A stretch of 24,812 nt of DNA from Armatimonadota bacterium (lineage in GTDB: Bacteria > Armatimonadota > Fimbriimonadia > Fimbriimonadales > ATM1): the NCBI GenBank assembly GCA_013816225.1, contig JACDEQ010000001.1, positions 18,845 through 43,656 on the forward strand, read 5' to 3'. Shown here piece after piece: positions 17,101 to 23,667 of this stretch. Every line of letters begins with the position of its first letter. The stretch's first letter is position 1. A program made the position numbers and the translations under genes. Under the pieces are notes generated by a model. The model saw only the letters and a list, made by a program, of their open reading frames with translations. It was not told the DNA's origin and searched no databases.

Positions 17101-17430
17101 GCCGAGGAAGGCTCCTCTGCCATGAACTTCACCTACGACGCGGCGAACCGCATCGTTACCATGACCCAGAGCATCGCGCTCACTACGTTCACCTATGATG
17201 CCACCGGCAACTTGACACAAGAGGAGAAGAAGAGCGGCATTCAGCCGAGCGTCTTCACGACGTACGCCTACGACAATGAGAACAGGCTGGTCGTCCTCAA
17301 GGAAGCGCCAAACATTGTCAGCACCTATACCTATGATGGTGACGGTCTGAGACGCAGTCTAAGGAAATCAGATGTTCACACGGCCACTACGTTTATTTGG
17401 GACGGGGAAGACTATTTAGGGGAGTACTAA
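14170..17430 (+). CDS. RHS/YD-repeat shell protein without tip
   Basis: A 1086-aa protein. The first ~100 residues are a unique region without a signal peptide. From about residue 110 there is an almost unbroken array of YD repeats (YTYDAAGQMTASTDPRGNTT and many variants), which fold into the hollow RHS beta-cage that encloses a toxic C-terminal tip. The frame ends GDGLRRSL...TFIWDGEDYLGEY and TAA, the point where other RHS proteins continue into the core motif and tip. The continuation is present in the same frame, one codon after the stop, as a separate start (17434). AGGAG lies 2 nt before the ATG, and the start overlaps the upstream gene (ATGA). No PAAR, VgrG or EagR gene is present, so the export route is unknown. 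Confidence 0.9.
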   Translation: MTLDRTPRLAVHAGSEVGNPSHHPHLPMPDPVTGELKIDPEIVIKAKKFDLAISFFYSARSDDNEEYGRGRSASSRAYVLSSTDTTQVDIVRGDFSRNSFQLTSGVYVPVGGIGQTTTLSYDAVAQTGFTEYFPDGMKLVYGYHGVSSATVRKHELNKVVDPSGNVHTYAYNPTTLLSTIEVPGGRKVTFNYIESAGPTSLLSYVEDWGGRRTSFQYDSDRYMTTMTTPLGCITRYGYSLAGPGSTTLVHTIEDPQGFVATYMYDADRRVVSLAAGSGIWKWSYTSGGTNNHMEWPSSALVTFQFDGTGMITKEERPEGFVISYTYNNRLLVKKEIPAGFIYSVTYGSPRSLILASDDALGYRTTFEYDGFGNLTTLTDAEAKVTTYGYDGTGSTMRRIRETDPLERVSSYTYDAAGQMTASTDPRGNTTTFAYDTFGNVTTITYPDLSVVSNTYDILNRLKTATDPYTPGAIGTPPKTTYAYDAADHVVSQTNQLGQTTSFLYVGCLLQAEINPLNQRTTYTYGRFDNRVSITDALDNISHFQYDNMGFLTTMIDALGNPSSIVYNAAKQKIAEADELGNRVNFEYDNSGRLHTETNARGFTTLYDYNARGDLTTLTDALGNKTTYAYDRVGRQTTITDALGHADRTVYDGAGQVISLVDALGNITHFKYDSAGNRTTVIDANGKVTTTIYETDSNRIQAVVDALGNRTSYIYDIVGRQTAIVDARINRISFSYDNASRLRSQRDQRNSATTFSYDAAGRTVSVMDAKRNVKTITYDAVGRAVTAQYADGTILTLQYDALSQRTMMIDSGGTTTYAYDARGYKTRESRPGGYVTTMGYDPAGNRTTVIDPDGGAFKSSYDVVNRLVSLANPDGKITTAQYDVAGRRTALLSGLGSKREFSYDDANRLTAQIELNSSNAPFATIVNAYDAVGNRTSQVFDGVATTWVYDDIYRLTGQLKSGERGTYVYDAVGNIITKAEEGSSAMNFTYDAANRIVTMTQSIALTTFTYDATGNLTQEEKKSGIQPSVFTTYAYDNENRLVVLKEAPNIVSTYTYDGDGLRRSLRKSDVHTATTFIWDGEDYLGEY

Positions 17431-17433
17431 CCG

Positions 17434-18282
17434 ATGGCGATGAGCGTTCGGTATTCCGTCTTTGATGAAGAGATTGTTGAGGAAAATCGCAACGGCACGA
17501 TTCGTGATTATCTGCCGGACGCCATTGGATCAACGGTTGCCTTGCTTGATAATAGTCAGGTAAGGATTGACACGTTCACCTACTGGCCATATGGGGAAAT
17601 CAAATCTCGAACTGGGGCGACGGCGACACCGTTTCAGTTTATGGGATCAGATGGCTTGTATTCCGACGGAGAATCCAACCGCCTTCTAGAAGATAGCTAT
17701 TACCTTGCCAAATTTGGACGGTGGCTCACGCCGGAGAGCCCATATATATTTGCTGGCAACAACCCGACATCACTATTGCAGCGAGGAGGGTCTGGGACCA
17801 TCACCAAGCCTGGTCGATCTCCCGGCTCGGAGCGAGCACCCTCGCGCCATCCAAAAACGGGTTCCCCTGCGCCTCCAAGGTCATTCCCCGGGTCTTTCAT
17901 ACTTCGCGGAGGTTTGCTAGTATCTCTTCTATTAGTACCATGCAACTCGCCGACGAGCGAGGACGAGATCATTCAACGGATGAACGATGATTTCAGAGTA
18001 AGACCAGAACGCGAGCGGGTCCGGCGCGAATGGGCGAAGAAGCATAGAAAGCGAAAGAAGCGCAAAGATGGTTGTCCGCCGCCGGATCCGCCTGTTGTGA
18101 GGGTTGACAGAGGCAATCATTATTTCAAGAAACTAGGGTGTTGTTGCATGGGATTACATACACATATAATAACGTACCATCGTGGACCTCCACCCGAATG
18201 TCCGCAACAAGGGAAAGAAGTGGCTGGTACCTGTTATGATGACTGCGTCCCTGGGCCATGTCCGGGCAGAGGTTCTCACTAA
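17434..18282 (+). CDS. RHS tip protein, Cys-rich basic type (tip B)
   Basis: In the same frame as the RHS shell, separated by TAA CCG; GGGGAG (17418-17423) lies 10 nt before the ATG, so restart is plausible. The 282 residues begin with the tip module shared by tips A, C and D (MAMSVRYSVFDEEIVEENRN, DYLPDAIGSTVALLD). RHS motifs run to GRWLTPESPYIFAGNNPTS, but the usual DPSG is lost. The variable end has a hydrophobic segment (FILRGGLLVSLLLVP, near residue 155), a Lys/Arg block (KKHRKRKKRKDG), and a tail with GCCCMG, CYDDC and HTH. No known toxin family is seen. The next gene starts on its stop codon (TAATG). Confidence 0.75.
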   Translation: MAMSVRYSVFDEEIVEENRNGTIRDYLPDAIGSTVALLDNSQVRIDTFTYWPYGEIKSRTGATATPFQFMGSDGLYSDGESNRLLEDSYYLAKFGRWLTPESPYIFAGNNPTSLLQRGGSGTITKPGRSPGSERAPSRHPKTGSPAPPRSFPGSFILRGGLLVSLLLVPCNSPTSEDEIIQRMNDDFRVRPERERVRREWAKKHRKRKKRKDGCPPPDPPVVRVDRGNHYFKKLGCCCMGLHTHIITYHRGPPPECPQQGKEVAGTCYDDCVPGPCPGRGSH

Positions 18283-18974
18283 TGGAAGGTGAAGCTCTGC
18301 TGGGCTTTTCCGCGCGGTTGCATCCCGGGATGCCTGGCGCCGTCGCTCTGGCGGAGGAACTTCTAACCGATAGGGTGCCGGTCACAACGGATCGAAATAT
18401 CTGGGAGGACCTCTTTTGGGATGAGGCGAGATTGCCTATCCCCATACCCGAATGGAACGGGCCTAACACTTACCTTTGGGAAGATTTGACCACGCTCATC
18501 GAGTTCGCGTCTCAGGCGGTCGAGCATTTGCGAACAAGGGTTTGGATTGTCGGTTTCTCCGTAGTCCTAGATAATGGCTGGCGGCTGGGCAGCGAATGTC
18601 AAGGCCAAACGGCTGGAGTCGAGTCGAAAGTGCTCGGAGCCGTTTCGCCGCATGGGCCGGTTGCACCACTGTACTTGAACTCGAGTAATCCGGTTCAGGC
18701 CTCGCCGGATTGGGACCTACTAGGACACGACGTAGCCGATTCCTTCCAGTACAGCGCGATCGTGAATATGGGCATTGACTTGAAAACTGCCTGTAATATC
18801 GACCAATTGGCGCTGCTCAACAAACACTTGTTGTTCGATTCATACGATCAAGCTGCAAAGTTTCGTAAATGCGCTGACAAACTAGCACCGGCTCATGCCC
18901 CGTTTCTGGTGTATAGAGCTTATCTTATTCGAGAAGTGTCCTGCGAGGGCTGCGCAGATGCATTGGTCAGCTAG
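18282..18974 (+). CDS. Candidate immunity protein for tip B
   Basis: The ATG at 18282 overlaps the stop of tip B (TAATG). An in-frame ATG at 18258 would overlap further and is less likely. The 230-aa product has no signal peptide; a Trp-rich region (NIWEDLFWDEARLP, YLWEDLTTLIEF) is followed by a hydrophobic strand (RVWIVGFSVVLDNGW) and a C-terminal part with five cysteines. No family recognised. Genes directly after polymorphic-toxin tips usually encode the cognate immunity protein, and the coupling supports this. It is unrelated in sequence to the lipoproteins that follow tips A and C. Confidence 0.6.
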   Translation: MEGEALLGFSARLHPGMPGAVALAEELLTDRVPVTTDRNIWEDLFWDEARLPIPIPEWNGPNTYLWEDLTTLIEFASQAVEHLRTRVWIVGFSVVLDNGWRLGSECQGQTAGVESKVLGAVSPHGPVAPLYLNSSNPVQASPDWDLLGHDVADSFQYSAIVNMGIDLKTACNIDQLALLNKHLLFDSYDQAAKFRKCADKLAPAHAPFLVYRAYLIREVSCEGCADALVS

Positions 18975-19012
18975 CGCACTGTATGCGTCCAGATGCTTCA
19001 TGAACATCGGAC

Positions 19013-19088
19013 GGTTCAAGCGGCAACTGGTCATGTGGTCACAACTCTTTATCTGGCGCGGCGGAGACTACTTAGAGAATACTAATCG
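19013..19088 (+). repeat. Degenerate copy of the RHS core end before tip C
   Basis: About 76 nt in front of tip C align with the last codons of the RHS shell gene (to 17433). They include FIW, GDYL and the boundary ACTAANCGATGGC. Relative to the shell gene one base is missing near the end, so the core frame is shifted, while TAA (19083-19085) stays one codon before the ATG. The sequence marks where a tip cassette, with a little of its original core, was duplicated or displaced. Confidence 0.6.
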
Positions 19089-19985
19089 ATGGCAATGAAG
19101 GTCCGGTATACCGTCTTTGACGGAGAGATTGTTGAGGAAAATCGCAACGGCACGATTCGTGATTATCTGCCAGACGCGATAGGTTCAACCGTTGCATTGC
19201 TCGACAGTAGTCAGGCTAAGACCGACACGTTTTCCTATTGGCCCTATGGGGAGATCAAGGCCCGAACAGGTTCAACTTCAACGGCCTTTTGTTATGTAGG
19301 TGCCCGAGGATATTTTTCGGATAACGGGAAGCGCATTTATGTCCGTGCTCGATACTTGAATCCAGTGATTGGTTCTTGGTTAACAATCGATCCGCTTTGG
19401 CCAAGTAGGCGGCGGTACACCTATTGCGAAGACAGTCCGACAAGCCGTATCGATCCGAGCGGGAAACAACCGTGGCCAAACCTTAGAGCCACTGAGAAAA
19501 GCTGTGAGGTCTACCTGAAAGCGTGCCATGAGGGCTACACTTATGCGTGCAATGCATGGAAACTTTGTCTGGCCACAGGCGATTCTAGCCAGGCTCAATG
19601 TGTACGCGGTTGCCTGCGATGCGCATTCAAGGAGCGGCCTCTTTCGAGCGCTAGTTGTTGGGACATCTTTATAGATCATGCACTATGTATGAAGGCGTGC
19701 GGATTCAGGAATCCGTGTTTCAGCGCAGGTGGTTTTGCCGCATTTAGGCAGATGTGTGAATCTGATTACCAGCCAGGATTCTGGGTGACTGCGGCTCTAT
19801 TGCTCTGCGGCTACCACCCGATTCCCACGCTGCCAGCGGGTACTAGCCCCGGGGGCAGGAAAACACCTACGGGTAAGAAGCCAGATGCTCTTGTCCCAAA
19901 ACAATTTAGCTTGTGCGATCTCCGCTATGCGAGGGCGACCTTCACAATTTGTGGCAAGACTGTCACACTTGAGGCAATTGGCTAG
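19089..19985 (+). CDS. Free-standing RHS tip with 15-Cys domain (tip C)
   Basis: A 298-aa paralogue of tip A. The tip module (MAMKVRYTVFDGEIVEENRN, DYLPDAIGSTVALLD) shares a 48-nt identical stretch with tip B (17469-17516 = 19124-19171). The core end is RYLNPVIGSWLTIDPLWPS and RIDPSG. The variable domain carries the same 15 cysteines as tip A in near-identical spacing (YACNAWKLCLATG, CVRGCLRCAFKERPL, CMKACGFRNPCF, LLCGYHPIP, then two more near the end), plus two extra Cys in the module. A lipoprotein gene starts 11 nt later. With no intact shell directly upstream it looks like a silent or separately expressed cassette. Confidence 0.8.
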   Translation: MAMKVRYTVFDGEIVEENRNGTIRDYLPDAIGSTVALLDSSQAKTDTFSYWPYGEIKARTGSTSTAFCYVGARGYFSDNGKRIYVRARYLNPVIGSWLTIDPLWPSRRRYTYCEDSPTSRIDPSGKQPWPNLRATEKSCEVYLKACHEGYTYACNAWKLCLATGDSSQAQCVRGCLRCAFKERPLSSASCWDIFIDHALCMKACGFRNPCFSAGGFAAFRQMCESDYQPGFWVTAALLLCGYHPIPTLPAGTSPGGRKTPTGKKPDALVPKQFSLCDLRYARATFTICGKTVTLEAIG

Positions 19986-19996
19986 GTGGACAATCT

Positions 19997-20554
19997 ATGA
20001 ACCCAGTAAAATGCTGCAACCTATTGGTGATGATTGGTACCGTGTGGCTGTGTTCCGCATGTAGCCGTTCGCCTGATCAGTCAGCACCACAGCACGTTGT
20101 TGGAGTACGAGCGTTGAAATTTGATCCATGGCACACTCCAGATGATATGAATGACCCCGACCAGGTAGTCACAGTAATCGCTAGAGGAAGTAGCGGTTCA
20201 TTGGGGCTGCCCTTCATATTGGCGGAGGGTCCCGGCGATGAGATCGTTATCGAATATAAGAAATTTTTACGCAACACGCGCATTACGTACAGAATGAAAT
20301 CTGGAGAATTGTATCGTATCGTGCAGAACGAGTTCATTGCGGAGAACCAGTCTGATCCTGCTGATCGGATTAACCCAATCGCGACTTATCGGGGAAATGA
20401 ACTCCGCGGCCTTGATAAATCGGAGGGACTGGCTCCTTGGTCCGCCGTGTGGTGGGACCAGGCTAAGCTAGACGAAGTAGAGATTGCTTCCGAGACGATT
20501 TCGATGACCGCCCTTGTTAAGATTGCTGAGACAATAATAGACAACGCTAAGTAG
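19997..20554 (+). CDS. Predicted lipoprotein paired with RHS tip C (candidate immunity)
   Basis: A 185-aa protein with an N-terminal hydrophobic signal (NLLVMIGTVWLCSAC, possible lipobox cysteine at residue 22) and a soluble remainder. It aligns along its length with the lipoprotein at 10494-11048: FDPWHTP against VDPWYIP, GDEIVIEY against GEELKVEI, ATYRGNEL against VEYRGTEI, and the closing LVKIAETIIDNA against IAKVIVDNA. It sits 11 nt behind the tip C gene, as its paralogue sits behind tip A. The signal sequence suggests it acts outside the cytoplasm, where a disulfide-rich tip would be active. Confidence 0.75.
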   Translation: MNPVKCCNLLVMIGTVWLCSACSRSPDQSAPQHVVGVRALKFDPWHTPDDMNDPDQVVTVIARGSSGSLGLPFILAEGPGDEIVIEYKKFLRNTRITYRMKSGELYRIVQNEFIAENQSDPADRINPIATYRGNELRGLDKSEGLAPWSAVWWDQAKLDEVEIASETISMTALVKIAETIIDNAK

Positions 20555-20770
20555 TGAGTATTCTAGTATCACAAACTCGTGGTCCAGGAAGTGGGCCGCT
20601 GATAAGTTGGACTTCAATGACGAATAAGCACATTCTTGCGAAAGTGGCTGCATGAGCACGCAGGCGAAGTCGGCAATGCATACCATTCAGAGCTTGCCAG
20701 GCACTATGTAGGATTAAGTTCTCCCCGGCGCCCATGACGCTCCGAGCGGCAGCTGCTCATGTTCATCGCG

Positions 20771-20902
20771 GTGGTCTGCCCCCAGAATCGGAAGACAAGA
20801 TAAGAGTAGTCTTTCTCCTTGGAGGAAGCTATGAAAAAATCGAAGTACGGTGAGGAGCAGATCGAGGTGAGCGAGCAACAAGATTGGGTTCTCCATGAGT
20901 AA
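20771..20902 (+). mobile_element. Left end of an IS3-family element (IR and OrfA start)
   Basis: GTGGTCTGCCCCCA (20771-20784) is the terminal inverted repeat also found, inverted, at 6715-6728. After ~46 nt comes a ribosome-binding site (GGAGGA) and ATG 20831 with MKKSKYGEEQIEVSEQQ, the start of an IS3-type OrfA. The frame then diverges and stops at 20902. Most of the element is gone. The preceding 20555-20770 shows no gene. Confidence 0.6.
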
Positions 20903-21296
20903 TTGCACAGGGCGTAGCGCGCGTGAATACGACCGATTACTTTTATGGCTTGCGGTTTTTCATGCCGCCATGTACGGCGCCCTCTTGGTTTTTGGCTTTC
21001 AACGGGTGCCCGTGTATTTTAACTTGCCGTCGCTCGTCATCTTTCTTATCGTCGGCGCCTGGGCATTCAGATCGGCCGAGGGCAGATCCTGGAGTGAGAT
21101 TGCAAAGCTTGGATTCGTCACGCGTCGCGTGATCGACGTTGGCGCTGCGTCGCTAGCGCCGATGTTGGTGCACGAGCCCCGTTTGAGCTACCTCGGGTGG
21201 GCTGCCTTGGTCCTGCCCACAATCTTGTTCTGCGTACAAGTCGTGGCGATAGCTCGTCCAGGCAGCAACTCGTGGACTTGGCGTGTTTACCTATGA
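20895..21296 (+). CDS. Small integral membrane protein
   Basis: A 133-aa protein with about four hydrophobic segments: LLLWLAVFHAAMYGALLVFGF, LPSLVIFLIVGAWAF, a weaker one near residue 85, and WAALVLPTILFCVQVVAI. The start overlaps the end of the IS3 OrfA remnant by 8 nt, and the stop overlaps the start of the next membrane protein (ATGA), so the two form a coupled pair. No family recognised. Confidence 0.6.
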   Translation: MSNCTGRSAREYDRLLLWLAVFHAAMYGALLVFGFQRVPVYFNLPSLVIFLIVGAWAFRSAEGRSWSEIAKLGFVTRRVIDVGAASLAPMLVHEPRLSYLGWAALVLPTILFCVQVVAIARPGSNSWTWRVYL

Positions 21297-21979
21297 CTAA
21301 TACACGTGCGCCCGTTCTCGGCGGCGCCATGACCTATCAGTGGGCTAACTTTGTCGTTTCGCAAGTCAGTCTCTTGTCTTTCCTGATCGCTTGTCCTACA
21401 GCTGTCATCCCGTTTCTAGTGATCCTGTTTCTAGTGATCGATGTAGCCTGGATTATCGTTCTAAGGCAAATGGGCGCGGGTAGCGTTGCTGCTTACGGTT
21501 TCGCGCGCTTCGTCCTCGCGCTGCAACTCGTTCTCTTCATCATCGCGCCTTTCGTAGACATGGCAATCGTGTACTACCTGACAAGAATCGGCACAACGAT
21601 TTCTAACGACGTTGACCTAGGTAGGGTTACTCTGCTCTCCTTCGTGGGCCTGATTGGTCTGTCATCGTTCATCGTCGCCTTTATCACCATTAGGCGACCT
21701 CAAGTTGAAGCGCATTTTGGCTTCCGATGCCCTAAGTGCAACGCCAAAAATGATCCTGAATGGGCTCGGCACGAGCGCAGTTTCAAATGCAACAAGTGCG
21801 GTAATAAATGGGGGGATCCCGCGCCCCCCATGCACGAACCTGTGGTTGCACCATCGATTCCCCAGGACGTGACCACAGTTGCAGGGGGCCCACCATGGAA
21901 ATGCCGGTGCGGCTTCGTGAATCCAGGCACAGCCGTGCGATGTTCGAAGTGTCGGCGCGCCCCCAACGCGATCATTTGA
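21293..21979 (+). CDS. Membrane protein with two C-terminal zinc ribbons
   Basis: The start is ATG 21293, overlapping the stop of the previous gene. The longer frame from 21197 reads through that gene. The 228 residues have three to four hydrophobic segments (PTAVIPFLVILFLVIDVAWIIV, FVLALQLVLFIIAPFVDMAI, VTLLSFVGLIGLSSFIVAF). A cytoplasmic tail holds two zinc-ribbon-type motifs: FRCPKCN...FKCNKCG, and WKCRCG...VRCSKC, the second like a RanBP2-type finger. Such ribbons bind nucleic acid or protein. Together with the partner gene upstream this suggests a membrane complex of unknown role. Confidence 0.7.
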   Translation: MTNTRAPVLGGAMTYQWANFVVSQVSLLSFLIACPTAVIPFLVILFLVIDVAWIIVLRQMGAGSVAAYGFARFVLALQLVLFIIAPFVDMAIVYYLTRIGTTISNDVDLGRVTLLSFVGLIGLSSFIVAFITIRRPQVEAHFGFRCPKCNAKNDPEWARHERSFKCNKCGNKWGDPAPPMHEPVVAPSIPQDVTTVAGGPPWKCRCGFVNPGTAVRCSKCRRAPNAII

Positions 21980-22004
21980 AAACGCGTTGCCTTCCTTCAT
22001 GGGA

Positions 22005-22442
22005 TCAAGGCCGAAGTATGAATTTGTAGCCTTCAAAGAATTGGAAGGATTCGCGGGGGACGTGACTCAAGGAGACCTCCATCGCAATCACATTTTCCGG
22101 AGATGTACCTTCCCAAAGGTCGACAACCTCCAATTCGTTGCCTGAGGCCACAATACGGGCGAAGACGTCGTAAGCAGCCAGAGTCGATTCGATATCATCA
22201 GCGTCCTCTGGTGACCAAGCCTCTGGAACCCCAAATTCAAAGTCGCTTCCGGCCGCGAGGTGTCTGAAGTGACAGCTGCAGCCCCCGTATCGGCCCAGCA
22301 GATGCCACCGGTATCGATTGCCCGGAAATCCGACCTTGATTTCCTTATCTAGACTGGGGTCAGACTGAAAACAAAAGAGGCTTGATGGCAGGGCAGCGAG
22401 ATCCTCCGGGCTCGTAGTCGAGATGTAAATGGAGTGGCACAC
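22005..22442 (-). CDS. Conserved hypothetical protein
   Basis: A 145-aa cytoplasmic-type protein beginning MCHSIYISTTSPEDL, with GGCSCHFRHL in the middle and VVDLWEG near the end. I recall a widespread uncharacterised family with this MCxSxYxSTTS start, a GCSCxFRHL core and a 'DDIExTxxxYxxF...VDxWEG' end. No function is known to me. Cys and His in GCSCHFRH could form a metal or redox site. It stands alone, convergent with the preceding membrane genes. Confidence 0.65.
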   Translation of the reverse strand: MCHSIYISTTSPEDLAALPSSLFCFQSDPSLDKEIKVGFPGNRYRWHLLGRYGGCSCHFRHLAAGSDFEFGVPEAWSPEDADDIESTLAAYDVFARIVASGNELEVVDLWEGTSPENVIAMEVSLSHVPRESFQFFEGYKFILRP

Positions 22443-22875
22443 CGCCTTTGATTATCCCGCATTGCTCAACTCATTTCACGCCTCTTCATGCTCGAGCGAG
22501 CCCGCGCAGCATTGGTGCGTCCGAACATCGCGCTGAACCCTGGCACACGAACCCAGCTTCACTCGGCCCACCCTGCCGTTGGTACGCAAGCGCGGCGAAC
22601 GGCCTGCGGTTGGACCACCGACCTAGCAATTGATGAAGAAGTTCTGGAGACGATCCGCCCTTCGGGCGCAAGGTCGGTGACTATGCCAAGACGCTCAAGG
22701 CCTGGCGGCTGATCCAGTCGCTCGCGCGCGACCTGCGGCCCCCTGAAGGTCGAGAGAGCAAGCCCCCCAAGTTCGCCGCATGGCGATAAATTATCATGTC
22801 AGGTTCAACCGTTGGCAGCCGTTTTACGATTTCCTAGCGACGTATCGGCTAAGGTAGAGGCACTTGAAAGTAATT
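22443..22875. other. Gene-free stretch, GC-rich relic
   Basis: No convincing gene in 433 nt. Part of it (about 22630-22790) is GC-rich and one plus frame reads GRKVGDYAKTLKAWRLIQSL before a stop at about 22789, like the end of a lost gene, possibly a transposase. I could not assign it. Confidence 0.3.
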
Positions 22876-23565
22876 ATGCGATTTCTTTTTCCGGTAACCC
22901 TAGGATCATTGGCGTTGCTGTCGTGCAGTGGGCAGGTGCCAGCAGGGAAGCCTTCGACATTGGATACATATAGCTCGGTTGTGAAGCGGGTACGCGAAAC
23001 CTATGCAACTTGCAAATCATATCGCGACAGAGCCACCTTCACGTGGTTCTTGCCGCCACGCCAGGGCACCTTCGCGACAGCGTTCCAGCGAGAGCCTCGT
23101 TTGTTTAGGTTCGACAACTGGTATCGCCTCTATTCACCAGAGGAGGACCACGACTTTATTCTCTCAGTTTCTGGAAAGACGAACTTCTACAAGGGTGATA
23201 GTTCAGCAGGTCGTCCGAATGAAGCTTCGGCGATTGGCATCGTTGGTCCAACGACAGGTTTTTTCGGATCGTCCATCCCAGAGCTACTATTGCCAGATGT
23301 ATTTAAGAAAGATCCCTTCGCCTATTTGCAAAAGCCGACTCTTGATGCCAGCGTGCTCATCGGAGAAGACTGTTACATCATCAAAGGCGAGCAAGAAGAG
23401 ATTGTGAAAGATTCGGCTCCTCCGGAGACGTGGGCTATTTGGGTCAGGAAAAGGGATTATCTCATCATTCGTATGGATTTTGACACAAGTTCCGTGACGA
23501 TCCGGCCCGAACTGAATCCGGCCATCGATTCCAAGGTGTTTTCGCGCGACGACGATGGCAGGTGA
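22876..23565 (+). CDS. Predicted lipoprotein, LolA/DUF2092-like
   Basis: ATG 22876 gives a signal peptide with a good lipobox (RFLFPVTLGSLALLSC, Cys at residue 17). A TTG at 22864 is an alternative. The ~229-aa protein continues with VKRVRETYATCKSYRDRATF, FATAFQREPRLFRFDN and WAIWVRKRDYLIIRMDFDT. These resemble the concave beta-sheet fold of LolA-like and DUF2092 proteins, in which an early 'AtYkslkSYrD' helix is typical. It would act at the envelope. It ends 11 nt before a truncated RHS tip; the order is the reverse of the tip-lipoprotein pairs, and it is not related to those lipoproteins. Confidence 0.65.
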   Translation: MRFLFPVTLGSLALLSCSGQVPAGKPSTLDTYSSVVKRVRETYATCKSYRDRATFTWFLPPRQGTFATAFQREPRLFRFDNWYRLYSPEEDHDFILSVSGKTNFYKGDSSAGRPNEASAIGIVGPTTGFFGSSIPELLLPDVFKKDPFAYLQKPTLDASVLIGEDCYIIKGEQEEIVKDSAPPETWAIWVRKRDYLIIRMDFDTSSVTIRPELNPAIDSKVFSRDDDGR

Positions 23566-23576
23566 TCTAGCAAGCG

Positions 23577-23645
23577 ATGGCAATGAGCGTTCGGTACACG
23601 GTGTTCGACGGCCAGATCGTACGCAGCCGCGATGAAGTGGGCTGA
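23577..23645 (+). pseudogene. Truncated RHS tip module (tip D)
   Basis: Only 22 codons: MAMSVRYTVFDGQIV, then RSRDEVG and TGA. The first 15 residues match the start of tips A-C, and CGATGGCAATGA around the start matches tips B and C at the DNA level. An in-frame TAG (23568-23570) lies 6 nt before the ATG. The homology ends abruptly, so this is a deletion or recombination scar of a fourth cassette. Confidence 0.7.
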
Positions 23646-23667
23646 GATTGGGGATTGCGAACAGGTA

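Noticed and set aside
14170..17430. YD repeats as a CRISPR or DNA tandem repeat
   Set aside because: The periodicity is at protein level (about 20 residues, variable codons), typical of RHS proteins, with no constant DNA unit or spacers.
57..20574. 12-nt match of CTAGTATCACAA between 20565 and the reverse strand near position 54-65
   Set aside because: Short, with no further similarity around it that I could see; likely chance.
22486..22712. Small frames on both strands in the 22.4-22.8 kb gap
   Set aside because: Arg/Pro/Ser-rich translations with no start signals or family features; typical of GC-rich non-coding DNA.
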